Shown piece by piece: positions 10,201-19,400 of a stretch of 64,000 bases of DNA. A program made the translations under genes and the position numbers. The notes under the pieces were generated by a model. It was not told the origin of the DNA and did no database searches. It saw only the letters and a list, made by a program, of their open reading frames with translations. The stretch is from Manduca sexta (lineage: Eukaryota > Arthropoda > Insecta > Lepidoptera > Sphingidae): positions 3,718,983 to 3,782,982 of the forward strand of contig NC_051138.1 in NCBI RefSeq assembly GCF_014839805.1, in the 5' to 3' direction. Numbering within the stretch: position 1 is the stretch's first letter; every line of letters begins with the position of its first letter.

Positions 10201-13200
10201 TGCTGCACTTAGTTGGTGGTCGCCTATACCACCGTCTAACGCAACCTAACACAAAAAAAGGGTCATTATTAGAGTAACAGAAGCTAAAACAACAGTTTTA
10301 GAATTTTTATCTGTATTTTTGTACACGCATCACGCAAAAAGTAGTGCAAGGTATTGGATACAGTTTTCACTGACGCATTGCTAGAGGTCTAACTTTAAGT
10401 ATAGACTTCAATTTTTGTCCTGGAAAAACTGCTTCACGCGGGCGGAGTCTCGAGCATAAATTAGTAAACAATAAAATTATTTTCATATATATAACTGAGC
10501 TCACCACAGTAAGTGTGTACCGGTTGCTCTTCGGATTAGTCTTGTCAGGGTCCAGAGTAGATCCGTTTGCGACGGACACCACTCCGGTGCGCGAGTCTAT
10601 GACGAACTTATCGCTCGCGCCGCGCTGTATGCGGTACACTATCCTGTTGTTGGGAGACGAGCCATCCGCGTCGCGGGCTTTCACCTGCGAACAATATTCG
10701 TCTTTAACTCTGGTAGATAGATTTCAGTTTTGAGTGGTTAAGAGATTGAATTCGATTGCGATTGAAATTTAAACTTAATAAGATCAATATAGGGTTGATA
10801 TTGCAATGATTATATCGGCGCGCGTGGTTTTACTTTTTTCTCTCTTGATTACAAAATCCTGGAGTCTAAGCAATTTATTTTTATTCATTTTTTATTCATT
10901 TTTCATACATCTTTTCATGAATTACGAGTTTATGAAAATTCTTTAAGCGATACGCAATAATAGCTTTATTATTAACTAATAAAAATACTAGATATTAATT
11001 ATTATTAAAAAAGCACCAACTTAATAATTTTTATGTAATTATTATTACAAAACACAAAGTAGTATGCACAAGCCATATAGATAATCGTCTCTCGTTAGTC
11101 GACACTATCTGAACTCCACCCCACATACCATCAGATGTAGTGGGGTCAATTTAACAGACCCGTATTATACCAAAAAGGAATCTTGATTGACGGTCAATAT
11201 CGAACGTGTAAAACTACGGACAACGCATCACCTCTAACACGCTGGTCCCTCCGGGCATGTCCTCCGGTATGGACCGCTTGTACACCATCTGCGTGAACAT
11301 GGGCGCGTGGTCGTTCACGTCTTGGACGTATATCGTCACAGGAACCGTTGATGATAGCGGCGGCTCGCCGAAGTCCCGGGCTCGTACCTGCGAATATTTA
11401 GTTAGGTTTTGGGCTTTACTACATAGTATAAAACAAAGTCGCTTTCTCTGTCCCTACCTTTGTATGCTTAAATCTTTAAAACTACGCAATGGATTTTGAT
11501 GCGGTGTTTTTTAATAGATAGAGTGATTCAAGAGGAAGGTTTATATGTATAATAACATCCATTAAATAGTGGAGAAATATTGCACCCGTGCGAAGCCGGG
11601 GCGGGTCGCTAGTCACTACATAGTATAAAACAATAATAAATAAAATTGAATCACCGAAATGTTTGTACGAGCATAACTTCCAAAAGACCACCAAATTGGA
11701 TAAATGTTTTATGTTTTCGTTATTGTCAGGACAAAGTTTGTATGAAAAAAATAAATAAAAAAATAATAGCAAATATTTAAAAATCTCAGAAATTGAGTGT
11801 ACGAATGAGACAGAAGAAAAAATATGGCGGTACGATGTTCACCGGGTCAGCTCGTTTTAAATATAATAGCATTTACATTGAGCGCCTCGGTGGCGTTATA
11901 TTATGGTAAGACTGCAGCGCCGAGGACTCGAATTCGATTCCCGGGTTGGAGAAAGTGATTTTGGGGTTTTCTACTTTGAATCAGCTTGGAGTCTGAAATT
12001 TGAGCCCGGAATAGGCTCGCCTCCTATCACATCATGAAACGGAATACACATGGCGTATATTGGGTGCAATCTCTGCCCGCACTTTCGGGTATTAAAGGTG
12101 TGAGTGTATTATACTGAAAATAACTATGAATACAAATAATTGTAGAACATAACATCGTTTTCTAGATAGGTTAAGAATTTAGATATCCTTCTTTTAGTAA
12201 AACAAACGGTTTTGTACCGAACTAAATTAAATAACAAAATTCAATACATATTTTTATTACCTATATAATTGTAGAAACTACACCATAATGACTACAATAT
12301 TAAATCACAAACAAAAAATAAATTACCAAAATATTTAAAATAATCGCATTTTTTTTTCATTTTTTTTTATTTCGCGCTCATTCCTATCCATTAGTTGCTC
12401 CTATAATGGGAACCTGTCTAGAATAGTACAACACTTACAGTTAAATGTATTGGCCGTATGTTGGTGTTGTCGCCTGGTATTTGTTCAAAGTCAAGTCCAA
12501 TGACTGGAGTCACGATGCCGAGGTTGGGATCTATCGTGAAATTGTTTTTATAATCTCCCCCCACGATTGTGTATTCTATATGACTGTTCTTTGTACCTGG
12601 AAGCAAGAACACCTTATATAAGCAAAATGTATTTGTGGATAGTATTCAAATCATAGTTATTTCAAAAGTGTATCTCTTTAAGTACTTAATGGACCTTTTT
12701 CTGCATAAAATATAGTCAAGATTATTCTTTGTCAATGAATCTTGTCAGTCATTTATGTTGTTTCCAGATTATTAAGTCAGACTGAATTACATTTCGTTTA
12801 CAACGGAGGATAGCCTCTCATATGTCTTTAAACAAATTTCCCAAAGTTACCATTCAAGTCAATATCCCTTGCTTCCAACACCAAAGGCGTTTCAAATTCC
12901 TTTTCATTCTCCAACAATCTGGCTTCATATTTATTAGCCAAGAACATTGGTGCATTGTCATTCACATCTTCAATGTTTATTATTAGTTGGGCTGTATTGC
13001 GGTTGCCTTTGCCGAGATCATCCCTCGCCTCAACGGTAAGGTAATGACGCTGTACTAACTCTCGGTCGAAGAAGTCACCGCCCGCTTGCTTTACTGTTAT
13101 CACTCCTGATATTGGGTTCAGGTTTAAGCTGTAAATATAAGTATAGTAGTCAGATATATAATTAATTGATGTTTCAAATAGTACTTAATAAATAGTTATA

Positions 13201-16200
13201 CAGGCAGTCCTCGACTTACGTCGCGTATTTCGAGAACCTAACATGCCGTAAGTACGAGGGCTGCCTGTAATCTATTCTCTTCTTGATTCTTGTAAAGATG
13301 GCACTTATTTGACCTAGGGTCTAAGATACTACTTGAAGGTGACTCGTAATGGAGAATTACCTAAACCCCTTACCCTACCAAGATCACATCTAATTTTGGC
13401 TATCAGCTGTTTACAACAAACAATCCCGATCTCGATCTTCAATCAGATTTCGAGAGTGAAATCAATCAAAGTAACTCATTTGTAAGCATGTCAAAAACAA
13501 CATTTTTTTGATTGGTAAATTTTCCAGATAGATCGAGAAAAGCGATTGGAATCATATTATATTCAGAATGGTAGTATGAAAGCTGAGGAAAAACAACGTT
13601 TTATCTTAAAATATCACAAATATACTTACTGATTAGCTACACTTCCTCCAAGGCTGGTGTATCGAATGCCCCTCGTGCCGTAGTTATCAGAGTCATCATC
13701 TAAGGCTTGCACCCATGCTACCGTTGTGCCAACACCACTGTTCTCTGGTATAGACACTGTGTACAATGATTCCGTAAACTCTGGGAAGTTGTCATTCTCA
13801 TCTCTAATGTGTAACATAATTGGTACAACACTGGAATAAAAAAAAAGAATTTTTGGTACGGTTTCTATAATTAAAATCTTGTAGTGTATAAAGAGATATT
13901 ATAATGTCTCCAACATTATGCCAAGCTGTTTATAACTCACCTCATTTTGGGATCTTTGGTAACAATTTCTTTGGCGACTAGACTGAAGTTCATTACAGTA
14001 ACTTTCTCATAATCCAGGAATGAGGCATCATTGACTCTTATTAGGAATGAAGCCTCATTGATACCTTTGAATGGTGTTACATCAAACACACCATTATCAC
14101 CGCTCAGGTATAGCTCGAATGTACCATTTTTACCCTACAAAAACAGTAACGTAATTTTATTTAATAAAACACAATTTATTTAATTATATTATTATATGAT
14201 TAGATATATGTGCATTGCGCTCATTAAAAATAGATGTATAATACTAAAAAATAGATAAGGTTTCGAAAATAAATAGATATTGGTCTTGTTAATTTTCACT
14301 TTGTAATACTTAGTCCATTGAAATGTTACATTTTTTAGGCCTTACCTTGCGTTTTTTAGAGGACGCAATTTTATTTTTTTGAAGTGTAGGGGGGGTCAGT
14401 GTATAGCTAAAACCAAGTTTGTGGGATCGCCACCCTTGTCCCACGACCGCCATCTTGAAAATAGGGGTTGAAATGGTTTTTACGATGTATCTCTTAAACT
14501 ATTTATCTGACAAAAAAAATGTATAAACATTTTTTGTTGCAAATTAAATTCTCTATAACTTTGGTTCAGTAACTTTTTGTCGTAGAACTATAAATAAAAA
14601 GTTATAAGCGAAAATGTTAATAAATTCAATGTTAAGCAATATCCATTGCAACATAATCAGAATGTGTGTTTATAAGGTTCATAATACTTTTCTTTGTACT
14701 CTCATTAATACCCAAATACCCAAGGGACCATTAGGGAACAAAAGAACATCTGCCTGCTATTATTATTATTATTTCTAACCTCTTCTATTGTAAGAATAGC
14801 TGATAATATTCTGTTGAAGCAAACACAAACACAAACTTGGTTTTAGCTTTACACAGACCCCCCTAAACTTCAAAAAAATAAAATTGCGTCCTCTAAAAAA
14901 CGCAACCCCAAATGAAACTTTTCAATGGACTAACTATAATTACTGACAATCAACTCTAAAATGAAAATTAATTAATTCATTAGTTTTAAAACAACACATA
15001 ATTACCTGGTCATAATCAAACACTTCTGGAATACCATCCTGAAGGAATGTGATTGGTGTGTTTTGCTGTGCATTCTCAAGTACTTCACCCACATATCTTT
15101 TACTGCGGAAGGTTGGTGTTTCGTCATTCACATCTGTAACTATGATTGTTACTTCCGTGGTAGCGGTTGGCAGTGGTGTAACGGTGTGTGATTCTTCAGT
15201 TGCCTTTACAATATAGATAGTTGGTAAAATTAATGTGATATTGATGCTTGAATGGCAATTATATCTAAGTGAAATCAGTGAACTTTTGAGTAGAGTGCTT
15301 CAGTTTTGATTTTATGAAAAAGTTCATAACAATTAAACTATATACTTTATAAAAAAAAACTAATAATATAAAAATTATCCTAGAATTACAAAACCTAGAC
15401 CAAACAACAGAAAAATCTGGTAATACCAAATGTGTTTACAACACATTTTTCATATATTTGTTGCTTCGATATGATTGCCTCTCAAGCATCAATATAATAT
15501 TTATATATACTAATATATCATAATATTTCATAAATAGTGTGTAAGTTACTGATAAAAGTTATTGTATCTCTATCTTTATACATTTAAATTGTATCATTTT
15601 TAATTGATTTATTATAATTATTATACATTACCAATATTTCAAGTATATAAGCTCCATTGCTGTTATTGGGGTCCTCTCTGTCCAAATCATTGACCGTATA
15701 CACCACTCCCGAGCTGCTGTCAATGTCAAAATGCTCTTCACCACCTGATATAATACTATAGGAAATGCGATTGTTGATGCCTCGGTCTCCATCAATTGCT
15801 CGCACTGAAATATATAATATTATTGCAATGTTAGGAGACAATCAAAAACACCGTAAAAAAACTGACTGTCCATGTGTATAAAGAAGAATGTTTAAACTTG
15901 TATAATTAGGTAGTTATATGATATTTACATTGTAATGTTGTTTATATAAGTTTTGGTCAAAATCTGGCAGGAATTTTATAAGTTAGGTTATATAAACTAT
16001 TTAATAAAATATTAATAAATTAACGATTATATTAATCTTTATAAACTGTAAAATGAGCAGTGCTACCTTGAAGTACTGACGTCCCGACAGGCGCATCCTC
16101 GCTTATACGAGTCACTGGGCTCACGACAACAAACTCCGGTGGTTGGTCTTCTACGTCCTGTACCTTTATTAATATAGCTGCAGTGCCAGTATTTACTCGG

Positions 16201-19200
16201 CCTTGATTAGCACGGTCCACTGCTAAAATCTTTAACTGGTACAAGGATTTACGCTCATAATCTAATTGATTTGTCAATCGAACAACACCTTTTCCATTAA
16301 CAGTTTGCACAGAGAAATTTTCAACGTCTCCGTCTAGTTCTTGTAAATGATATAATACCTAAAATGTATTGGAATGTGTACAATTCTCATTAAAAATAGC
16401 GGCAATAACTCACAAAATAAAATAAATAATTTTCGTAAACTTTGTTATTGTTTTGATGTCATTATTGACATTGACGTTTGACGACTTTTTAGCTTTGTAA
16501 ATTTTGGTAAGGACAAAGAAGTAAACTAAACGGATTTGTTTAAGGAACCTTACTAAAAAAAAGTTATGATATGATATTTTATGTTTAATATTGTGCAAAA
16601 TATATTTAGAAAAATACAGCAGTATTTCACAACGTAAGTCATTATATGGATTAAAATTTCTTTATACTTGTCCATAAGCGCCTTCATCAAGATCTGTAGC
16701 TTCAACAGTCGTCAATATGCCCGGTGGTGCACCTTCTTTCACGGTGATTGCGGAGGGATAAGGTTTAAATATAGGTTCGTTGTCGTTTACATCTTCAACT
16801 AACAACAGAAAGCTTTGAGTGATGAAGTTCCCGTCTCCCAAATTTCCATCAGTTAAAGTTAATACAAATGAATATTCATCTCGTGTCTAAAAAGATAAAG
16901 TAGGATTATTAAATGAGACAATTATTCTTCTATAAGATTTTTGTATTGAGTACTATGGGAAAAATTTGCTCTCATAGCATAATAAACCCGATAAAGTATT
17001 ATTAATTGTATCAATACTAGCTAATACGCACTTGTTTTTATACATTTATCAGCTAAAGCGCTTACTCTCAGTTAATGTGGAGCATGTAGCTATTTTAAAA
17101 CAGACGTTTACCTCTCTATCTAATTCCTTAACTAAATAAATGTTAGCTTCGTTGGATGAAATGGCTTCTAATCTTAATATATCACTGCCCAGCTGGTCCC
17201 TTATTCCAAACTGTAGCGTATCTCCGTCGGGGTCAACGCCCCTTAGCCGGTAAATTAGGCTACCTGTAATTAAATTTTTACTGTTAATGTAGAGCAAAAT
17301 TCATGGAAATAAACTGTACGTTATACGTTTGTTATTATGCCCCTAAAAGTAATCTTCATAATGTAATTAGTATATTTTATTTGTTGAATGTAAAGAAAAA
17401 AGAACCCTTTATATAGATCATAACCAAAAGTGTAAAGTACCCACACTAATATAAAGTTTAAAATTGAATAATTCCACGCTCACAACTCTTTATTCTGAAC
17501 CCGTTTATTGATTTTTCAATTAGTGAGCAAATCACGCAATCCTGTGAATTTAATTTTTTTGTAATTAACGTATTAACTGCAACTTCGCCTGCTACTGAAA
17601 ACAGTAGTTGCAACACCTAATTGCTTTATAAAGTTGTATGTTCTTCATCATCTAAATCCTTATAGGTATTTACAATACATAACTCGTGAAAGTGTCGACA
17701 ATCATTTAAAATTATATAATAAAACTAATCAGCACAAAATATAATATAAAGTTTTATTTATATACCTACTCGTATTTATTGTTCGTCCACTAGTTTCAGA
17801 TTCGTGAGTCACCAATGCCCGATGATTCACCTCAAACGATTTGATGTTGAATACATATTTACGATGCAATACATTTTTACGGATAAATAACAAAGATTTC
17901 TACTAGAAAATAATAATATTCATAATAAGGAAAGGCTTAGATTAGGATGCGAGTTATTATGAGATCGTAAAGTTTTTATAACGATTTATTATAATATTAG
18001 ATTACCGCTAAAGGTCATTGATCTATCGGTATCTCAATTAAGCATGTTCCCTATCTTAATGCGCAAACCCTGTAATGCAGCATATTCCATGCTACCATCA
18101 GCAGCCATTTAAAGTCCACTTCTGTACATAGACCCAAAGAATTCCTGGCGCACCTGTCAAAAGAGGCTTGCCTCCAGCTATAAGTTAGTTATAGTTAGTT
18201 TAGAAATACTTTGCACCACCTCCGCAAAGTTAATAATAACAATAATATACAAAATGCTTGTATGTAAACTGTGTTCCAGCCGCGACTTATGAATAATCGT
18301 TAAATAATACGCGATTAGTGGACGAGCGGAGGGCTCGTAAGGCTTCCCTTTGTTAGTGCCAGTTGTCGTGGCAACACCGTTGCACCACCCTATGGACAAT
18401 TTCCGGTTGTCAGTCCTGATATTTCAAGAACTTTACCGGATTGTATGGGTTTGGTAATTATCGAGGTTTGAGTATTTAGTTTCAATTCTATTACGTAAAT
18501 ACTGGATTTGGTTGATTATGTTGATGTTCTTAAACGTCTTGAATTGTTTTTATTTTCGTTTATAGTAATAAATAGAGAAGAGTTACATCATTACATATTC
18601 GGTTAAAATATTTTACAATCAAAATTTATTAATCTTAATATTCTTACGCGATGTTGTGTTGTAGATATCATTGTTCTTTATTACTTAAATTAAGACACCA
18701 TTTCTCTTAGTTATAATATGATTAGTAAGAATAATCTGTCCGTAGAGTTTATTTTAGTTATAAACACTAAAACAGACTAATTCTAATTACCTACAAGAGA
18801 TGACCTCTACGAGAAAACCTCTAAAATACATTTTAAAATTATGTACATATTTACAAATTTCTTGGATAACGGTTTGGTACCTATCATTGGCTATGTTATG
18901 AAATTCTTAGCAAAACCGTCCGTACAAAAGTAGTGTATATATTACTTGCTATTTATCCTCTACTTTCATCTTATTACATAAACTGTTCTAGAACACATAC
19001 GATGCTGTCAGTGCATGCAGATTAACCCAATAACTAACGTGCCTACAATGTTATATATAACAAGATTAACTAACCGACGGGCGTTTCAGCTCCCTCTTTC
19101 AACCTCACCACTATCTCCGACTGGCCATCAATGAGGAATCGTGGTGGTCTATTAGCAGAGACAGCTGCTAACAGAAAGACCACGAGGTATCCCGATTTTA

Positions 19201-19400
19201 ACCGGGCTCGAGGCGGCGTTCTTGCTCTCATGGTTCTCAGTCACCTGACGCATTGGACCTTATTATCTGTTGAGACAAAGAGCATTTTCCTCAGGATTTT
19301 CTTCGCACGGTTTCACCGTGAGAAGATGGCGCGTGCGCTTTGGAGAAAGTGTCACCGTCACCTCGAATTAATCTGTTGTACGTGATGGTTTCGCGTGCAC
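4025..19400 (-). CDS. Cad87A: Cadherin-87A-like cadherin, 5' part of gene (21 exons)
   Basis: This is a large calcium-dependent adhesion protein of the cadherin superfamily. The 21 exons join with correct phases into 1343 codons (4029 bp) without a stop. Residues 1-26 form a signal peptide with the hydrophobic core LVVFLLAAV. EC1 begins near NRPPRF. Calcium-linker motifs close each EC repeat: DVNDNEP (135-141), DVEDQPP (244-250), DVNDETP (355-361), DENDNFP (472-478), DVNDNAP (583-589), DVNDHAP (697-703), DVNNKPP (810-816), DENDNNP (933-939 and 1037-1043), DVNDNPP (1148-1154) and DFNDHAP (1249-1255). EC12 is cut by the window edge. EC7's linker is degenerate (NNK), so its calcium site may be weak. 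The name rests on the remembered EC1 pattern of insect Cadherin-87A, a CDH23 relative; another CDH23-like cadherin is possible. Membrane and cytoplasmic regions are not in the window. Confidence 0.9.
4623..4852 (-). CDS. Cad87A: Cad87A exon 20: EC11 middle and EC12 start
   Basis: The exon is bounded by GGTACAG|AT and CCTGAG|GTGAGA. It supplies residues 1204-1280, including DANTGRLFARQSLKDR, VVEARDLGTPP and the linker VTDFNDHAPVF. Confidence 0.92.
5130..5311 (-). CDS. Cad87A: Cad87A exon 19: EC10 end and EC11 start
   Basis: The exon is bounded by TGTTTCAG|T and GGACATG|GTTAGT. It has 60 codons (1144-1203), including the linker VEDVNDNPPIL and SATDADDNATPNGRV. Confidence 0.92.
5629..5786 (-). 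CDS. Cad87A: Cad87A exon 18: EC10 middle
   Basis: The exon is bounded by TATTGCAG|GGC and ATCGT|GTAAGT. It has 52 codons plus two bases (1091-1142), including NADTGALTVADWLDRETQ. An alternative donor two bases upstream would break the phase with exon 19. Confidence 0.92.
6172..6339 (-). CDS. Cad87A: Cad87A exon 17: EC9 end and EC10 start
   Basis: The exon is bounded by TTTCTCAG|GTA and ACACAG|GTAAGG. It has 56 codons (1035-1090), opening with the linker VLDENDNNPIF and including REDIEPGTTI and AAKDADSGEYG. Confidence 0.93.
6828..6991 (-). CDS. Cad87A: Cad87A exon 16: EC9 middle
   Basis: The exon is bounded by ATTTGCAG|GA and ATACAG|GTAATT. It supplies residues 980-1034, including MESSTGELVVANKIDHE and VKAVDSGVPPRYS. 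Confidence 0.92.
7429..7688 (-). CDS. Cad87A: Cad87A exon 15: EC8 end and EC9 start
   Basis: The exon is bounded by TTCCACAG|A and ATTGAAG|GTAAGG. It has 86 codons (894-979) plus split codons, including LLDREKIETL, the linker VDDENDNNPVF and IADDADKNRT. Confidence 0.93.
8315..8499 (-). CDS. Cad87A: Cad87A exon 14: EC8 middle
   Basis: The exon is bounded by GTTGCAG|GTC and GTTGTTAG|GTGAGG. It has 61 codons plus two bases (832-892), including AHDPDDQPVLRYAID and NAVDGTLRVV. Confidence 0.92.
9084..10087 (+). mobile_element. Nonautonomous Helitron with 123-bp internal repeats
   Basis: The 3' end is a GC-rich hairpin (GCGGGCGGAGCCGCGGGC) followed by CTAG at 10084-10087 and then T. The 5' half is a tandem run whose CATCACGCTAT motif recurs at 9092, 9215, 9338, 9461, 9602 and 9725, a 123-bp period with one 141-bp spacing. 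The 5' leader found in the copy at 49410 is missing, so this copy is 5'-truncated. It lies in the intron between exons 13 and 14. Confidence 0.85.
10111..10245 (-). CDS. Cad87A: Cad87A exon 13: EC7 end and EC8 start
   Basis: The exon is bounded by GTGTTAG|GTT and ATACAG|GTACGC. It has 45 codons (787-831), including ALDGGIGDH and the degenerate linker IVDVNNKPPVL. A Helitron ends about 24 bp downstream of its donor. Confidence 0.92.
10505..10684 (-). CDS. Cad87A: Cad87A exon 12: EC7 middle
   Basis: The exon is bounded by TTCGCAG|GTG and ACTGTG|GTGAGC. It has 60 codons (727-786), including KARDADGSSPNNRIVYRI and IDSRTGVVSV. Confidence 0.93.
11093..11165. repeat. Fragment of dispersed repeat (3' end type CCATCAGATGTAGTGGGGT)
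   Basis: The stretch TTAGTCGACACTATCTGAAC..CCATCAG..TAGTGGGG matches by eye the right ends of the longer copies at 39567-39775 and 45369-45575. It is a short relic with no coding potential, in the intron between exons 11 and 12. Confidence 0.5.
11232..11387 (-). CDS. Cad87A: Cad87A exon 11: EC6 end and EC7 start
   Basis: The exon is bounded by TTCGCAG|GTA and TTAGAG|GTGATG. It has 52 codons (675-726, phase 0 at both ends), including RARDFGEPPLSS, the linker VQDVNDHAPMF and IPEDMPGG. Confidence 0.93.
11414..11612 (+). mobile_element. Short nonautonomous Helitron
   Basis: The 3' end has a GC-rich hairpin-like stretch (GCGAAGCCGGGGCGGGTCG) followed by CTAG and then T, the Helitron 3' signature. 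The 5' part carries ACTACATAGTATAAAACAAA. Directly after the CTAG the sequence TCACTACATAGTATAAAACA begins again, as if a second copy had started head to tail. Confidence 0.65.
11883..12118 (+). mobile_element. tRNA-derived SINE, family 1
   Basis: The head GCCTCGGTGGCGTTATATTA resembles an A box, and GAATTCGATTCCC at about 11929-11941 a B box of an RNA polymerase III promoter. The body aligns by eye with the better-kept copy at 62672-62938, including a shared AAAGTGAT..TTTGGG stretch and CTATCACATCATG. It lies in the intron between cadherin exons 10 and 11. Confidence 0.75.
12439..12596 (-). CDS. Cad87A: Cad87A exon 10: EC6 middle
   Basis: The exon is bounded by CTTCCAG|GT and TTAACT|GTAAGT. 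It supplies residues 622-674, including NFTIDPNLGIVTPV and LDFEQ. It ends in phase 0. Confidence 0.92.
12851..13128 (-). CDS. Cad87A: Cad87A exon 9: EC5 end and EC6 start
   Basis: The exon is bounded by ATTTACAG|C and TTGAATG|GTAACT. It has 92 codons (530-621) plus split codons at both ends, including FFDRELVQRHYL, the linker IEDVNDNAPMF and EARDIDLN. Confidence 0.93.
13201..13267. mobile_element. 67-bp pogo/Tigger-like miniature element
   Basis: The element is nearly all inverted repeat: CAGGCAGTCCTCGACTTACG at the left is mirrored at the right with one mismatch and one inserted base. It is flanked by TA on both sides (13199-13200 and 13268-13269). CAGGCA-type ends with TA duplication fit the pogo/Tigger group of Tc1/mariner elements. 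It lies in the intron between exons 8 and 9. Confidence 0.75.
13630..13830 (-). CDS. Cad87A: Cad87A exon 8: EC4 end and EC5 start
   Basis: The exon is bounded by ATTCCAG|T and AATCA|GTAAGT. It supplies residues 462-528 with the linker IRDENDNFPEF and VPENSG-type motif IPENSGVGTTV. It ends with two bases of a split codon. Confidence 0.92.
13941..14134 (-). CDS. Cad87A: Cad87A exon 7: EC4 middle
   Basis: The exon is bounded by TTTGTAG|GGT and AAAATGAG|GTGAGT. It has 64 codons plus two bases (398-461), including GKNGTFELYL, DVTPFKG and LDYEKV, the EC4 core. Confidence 0.92.
14310..14933. mobile_element. MITE with about 100-bp terminal inverted repeats
   Basis: The element sits in the intron between exons 6 and 7. 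The left end reads TTAGTCCATTGAAA and the right end is its reverse complement. Inside, both arms carry TTGCGTTTTTTAGAGGACGC, a poly-T/GAAGT stretch, a GGGGGGTC block and AAAACCAAGTTTGTG in mirrored order. If the ends are set at TAGTCC (14311) and GGACTA (14932), a 3-bp direct repeat ACT flanks it. There is no coding capacity, so it is nonautonomous; the superfamily is not assigned. Confidence 0.82.
15006..15203 (-). CDS. Cad87A: Cad87A exon 6: EC3 end and EC4 start
   Basis: The exon is bounded by TTGTAAAG|GCA and GACCAG|GTAATT. It has 66 codons (332-397), including the linker VTDVNDETPTF. The acceptor has a poor pyrimidine tract, but phase and homology fit well. Confidence 0.9.
15632..15804 (-). 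CDS. Cad87A: Cad87A exon 5: EC3 middle
   Basis: The exon is bounded by ATTTCAG|TG and ATATTG|GTAATG. It supplies residues 274-331, including RAIDGDRGINNRISYS and NDLDREDP. It ends in phase 0. Confidence 0.93.
16067..16358 (-). CDS. Cad87A: Cad87A exon 4: EC2 end and EC3 start
   Basis: The exon is bounded by ATTTTAG|GTA and CTTCAAG|GTAGCA. It has 97 codons plus one base, residues 177-273. It includes NQLDYERKSLYQ, AVDRANQG and the linker VQDVEDQPPEF. The linker reads DVEDQ rather than DVNDN. Confidence 0.93.
16668..16886 (-). CDS. Cad87A: Cad87A exon 3: EC1 end and EC2 start
   Basis: The exon is bounded by TTTTTAG|ACA and GGACAA|GTATAA. It supplies residues 104-176 (73 codons, phase 0 at both ends), including the EC1-EC2 linker VEDVNDNEPIF and ATDLDEGAYG. 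Confidence 0.93.
17112..17263 (-). CDS. Cad87A: Cad87A exon 2: EC1 middle
   Basis: The exon is bounded by ATTACAG|GT and GAG|GTAAAC. It supplies residues 53-103, including RGVDPDGDTLQFG and KELDRE, the usual EC strand-turn and LDRE motifs. Two bases complete the glycine split with exon 1, and the exon ends in phase 0. Confidence 0.92.
19075..19400 (-). CDS. Cad87A: Cad87A exon 1: leader end, start codon, signal peptide
   Basis: The coding part is 19231-19075 (52 codons plus one base). The start codon sits in AACCATGA, a good insect context, and opens a signal peptide. The exon ends ACGCCCGTCG|GTTAGT. Bases 19400-19232 are 5' leader, opened by a good acceptor (TTACAG) at 19402-19401, so at least one upstream noncoding exon is expected. 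A second acceptor (TCTCAACAG) lies inside the leader and would shorten it. Confidence 0.88.
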
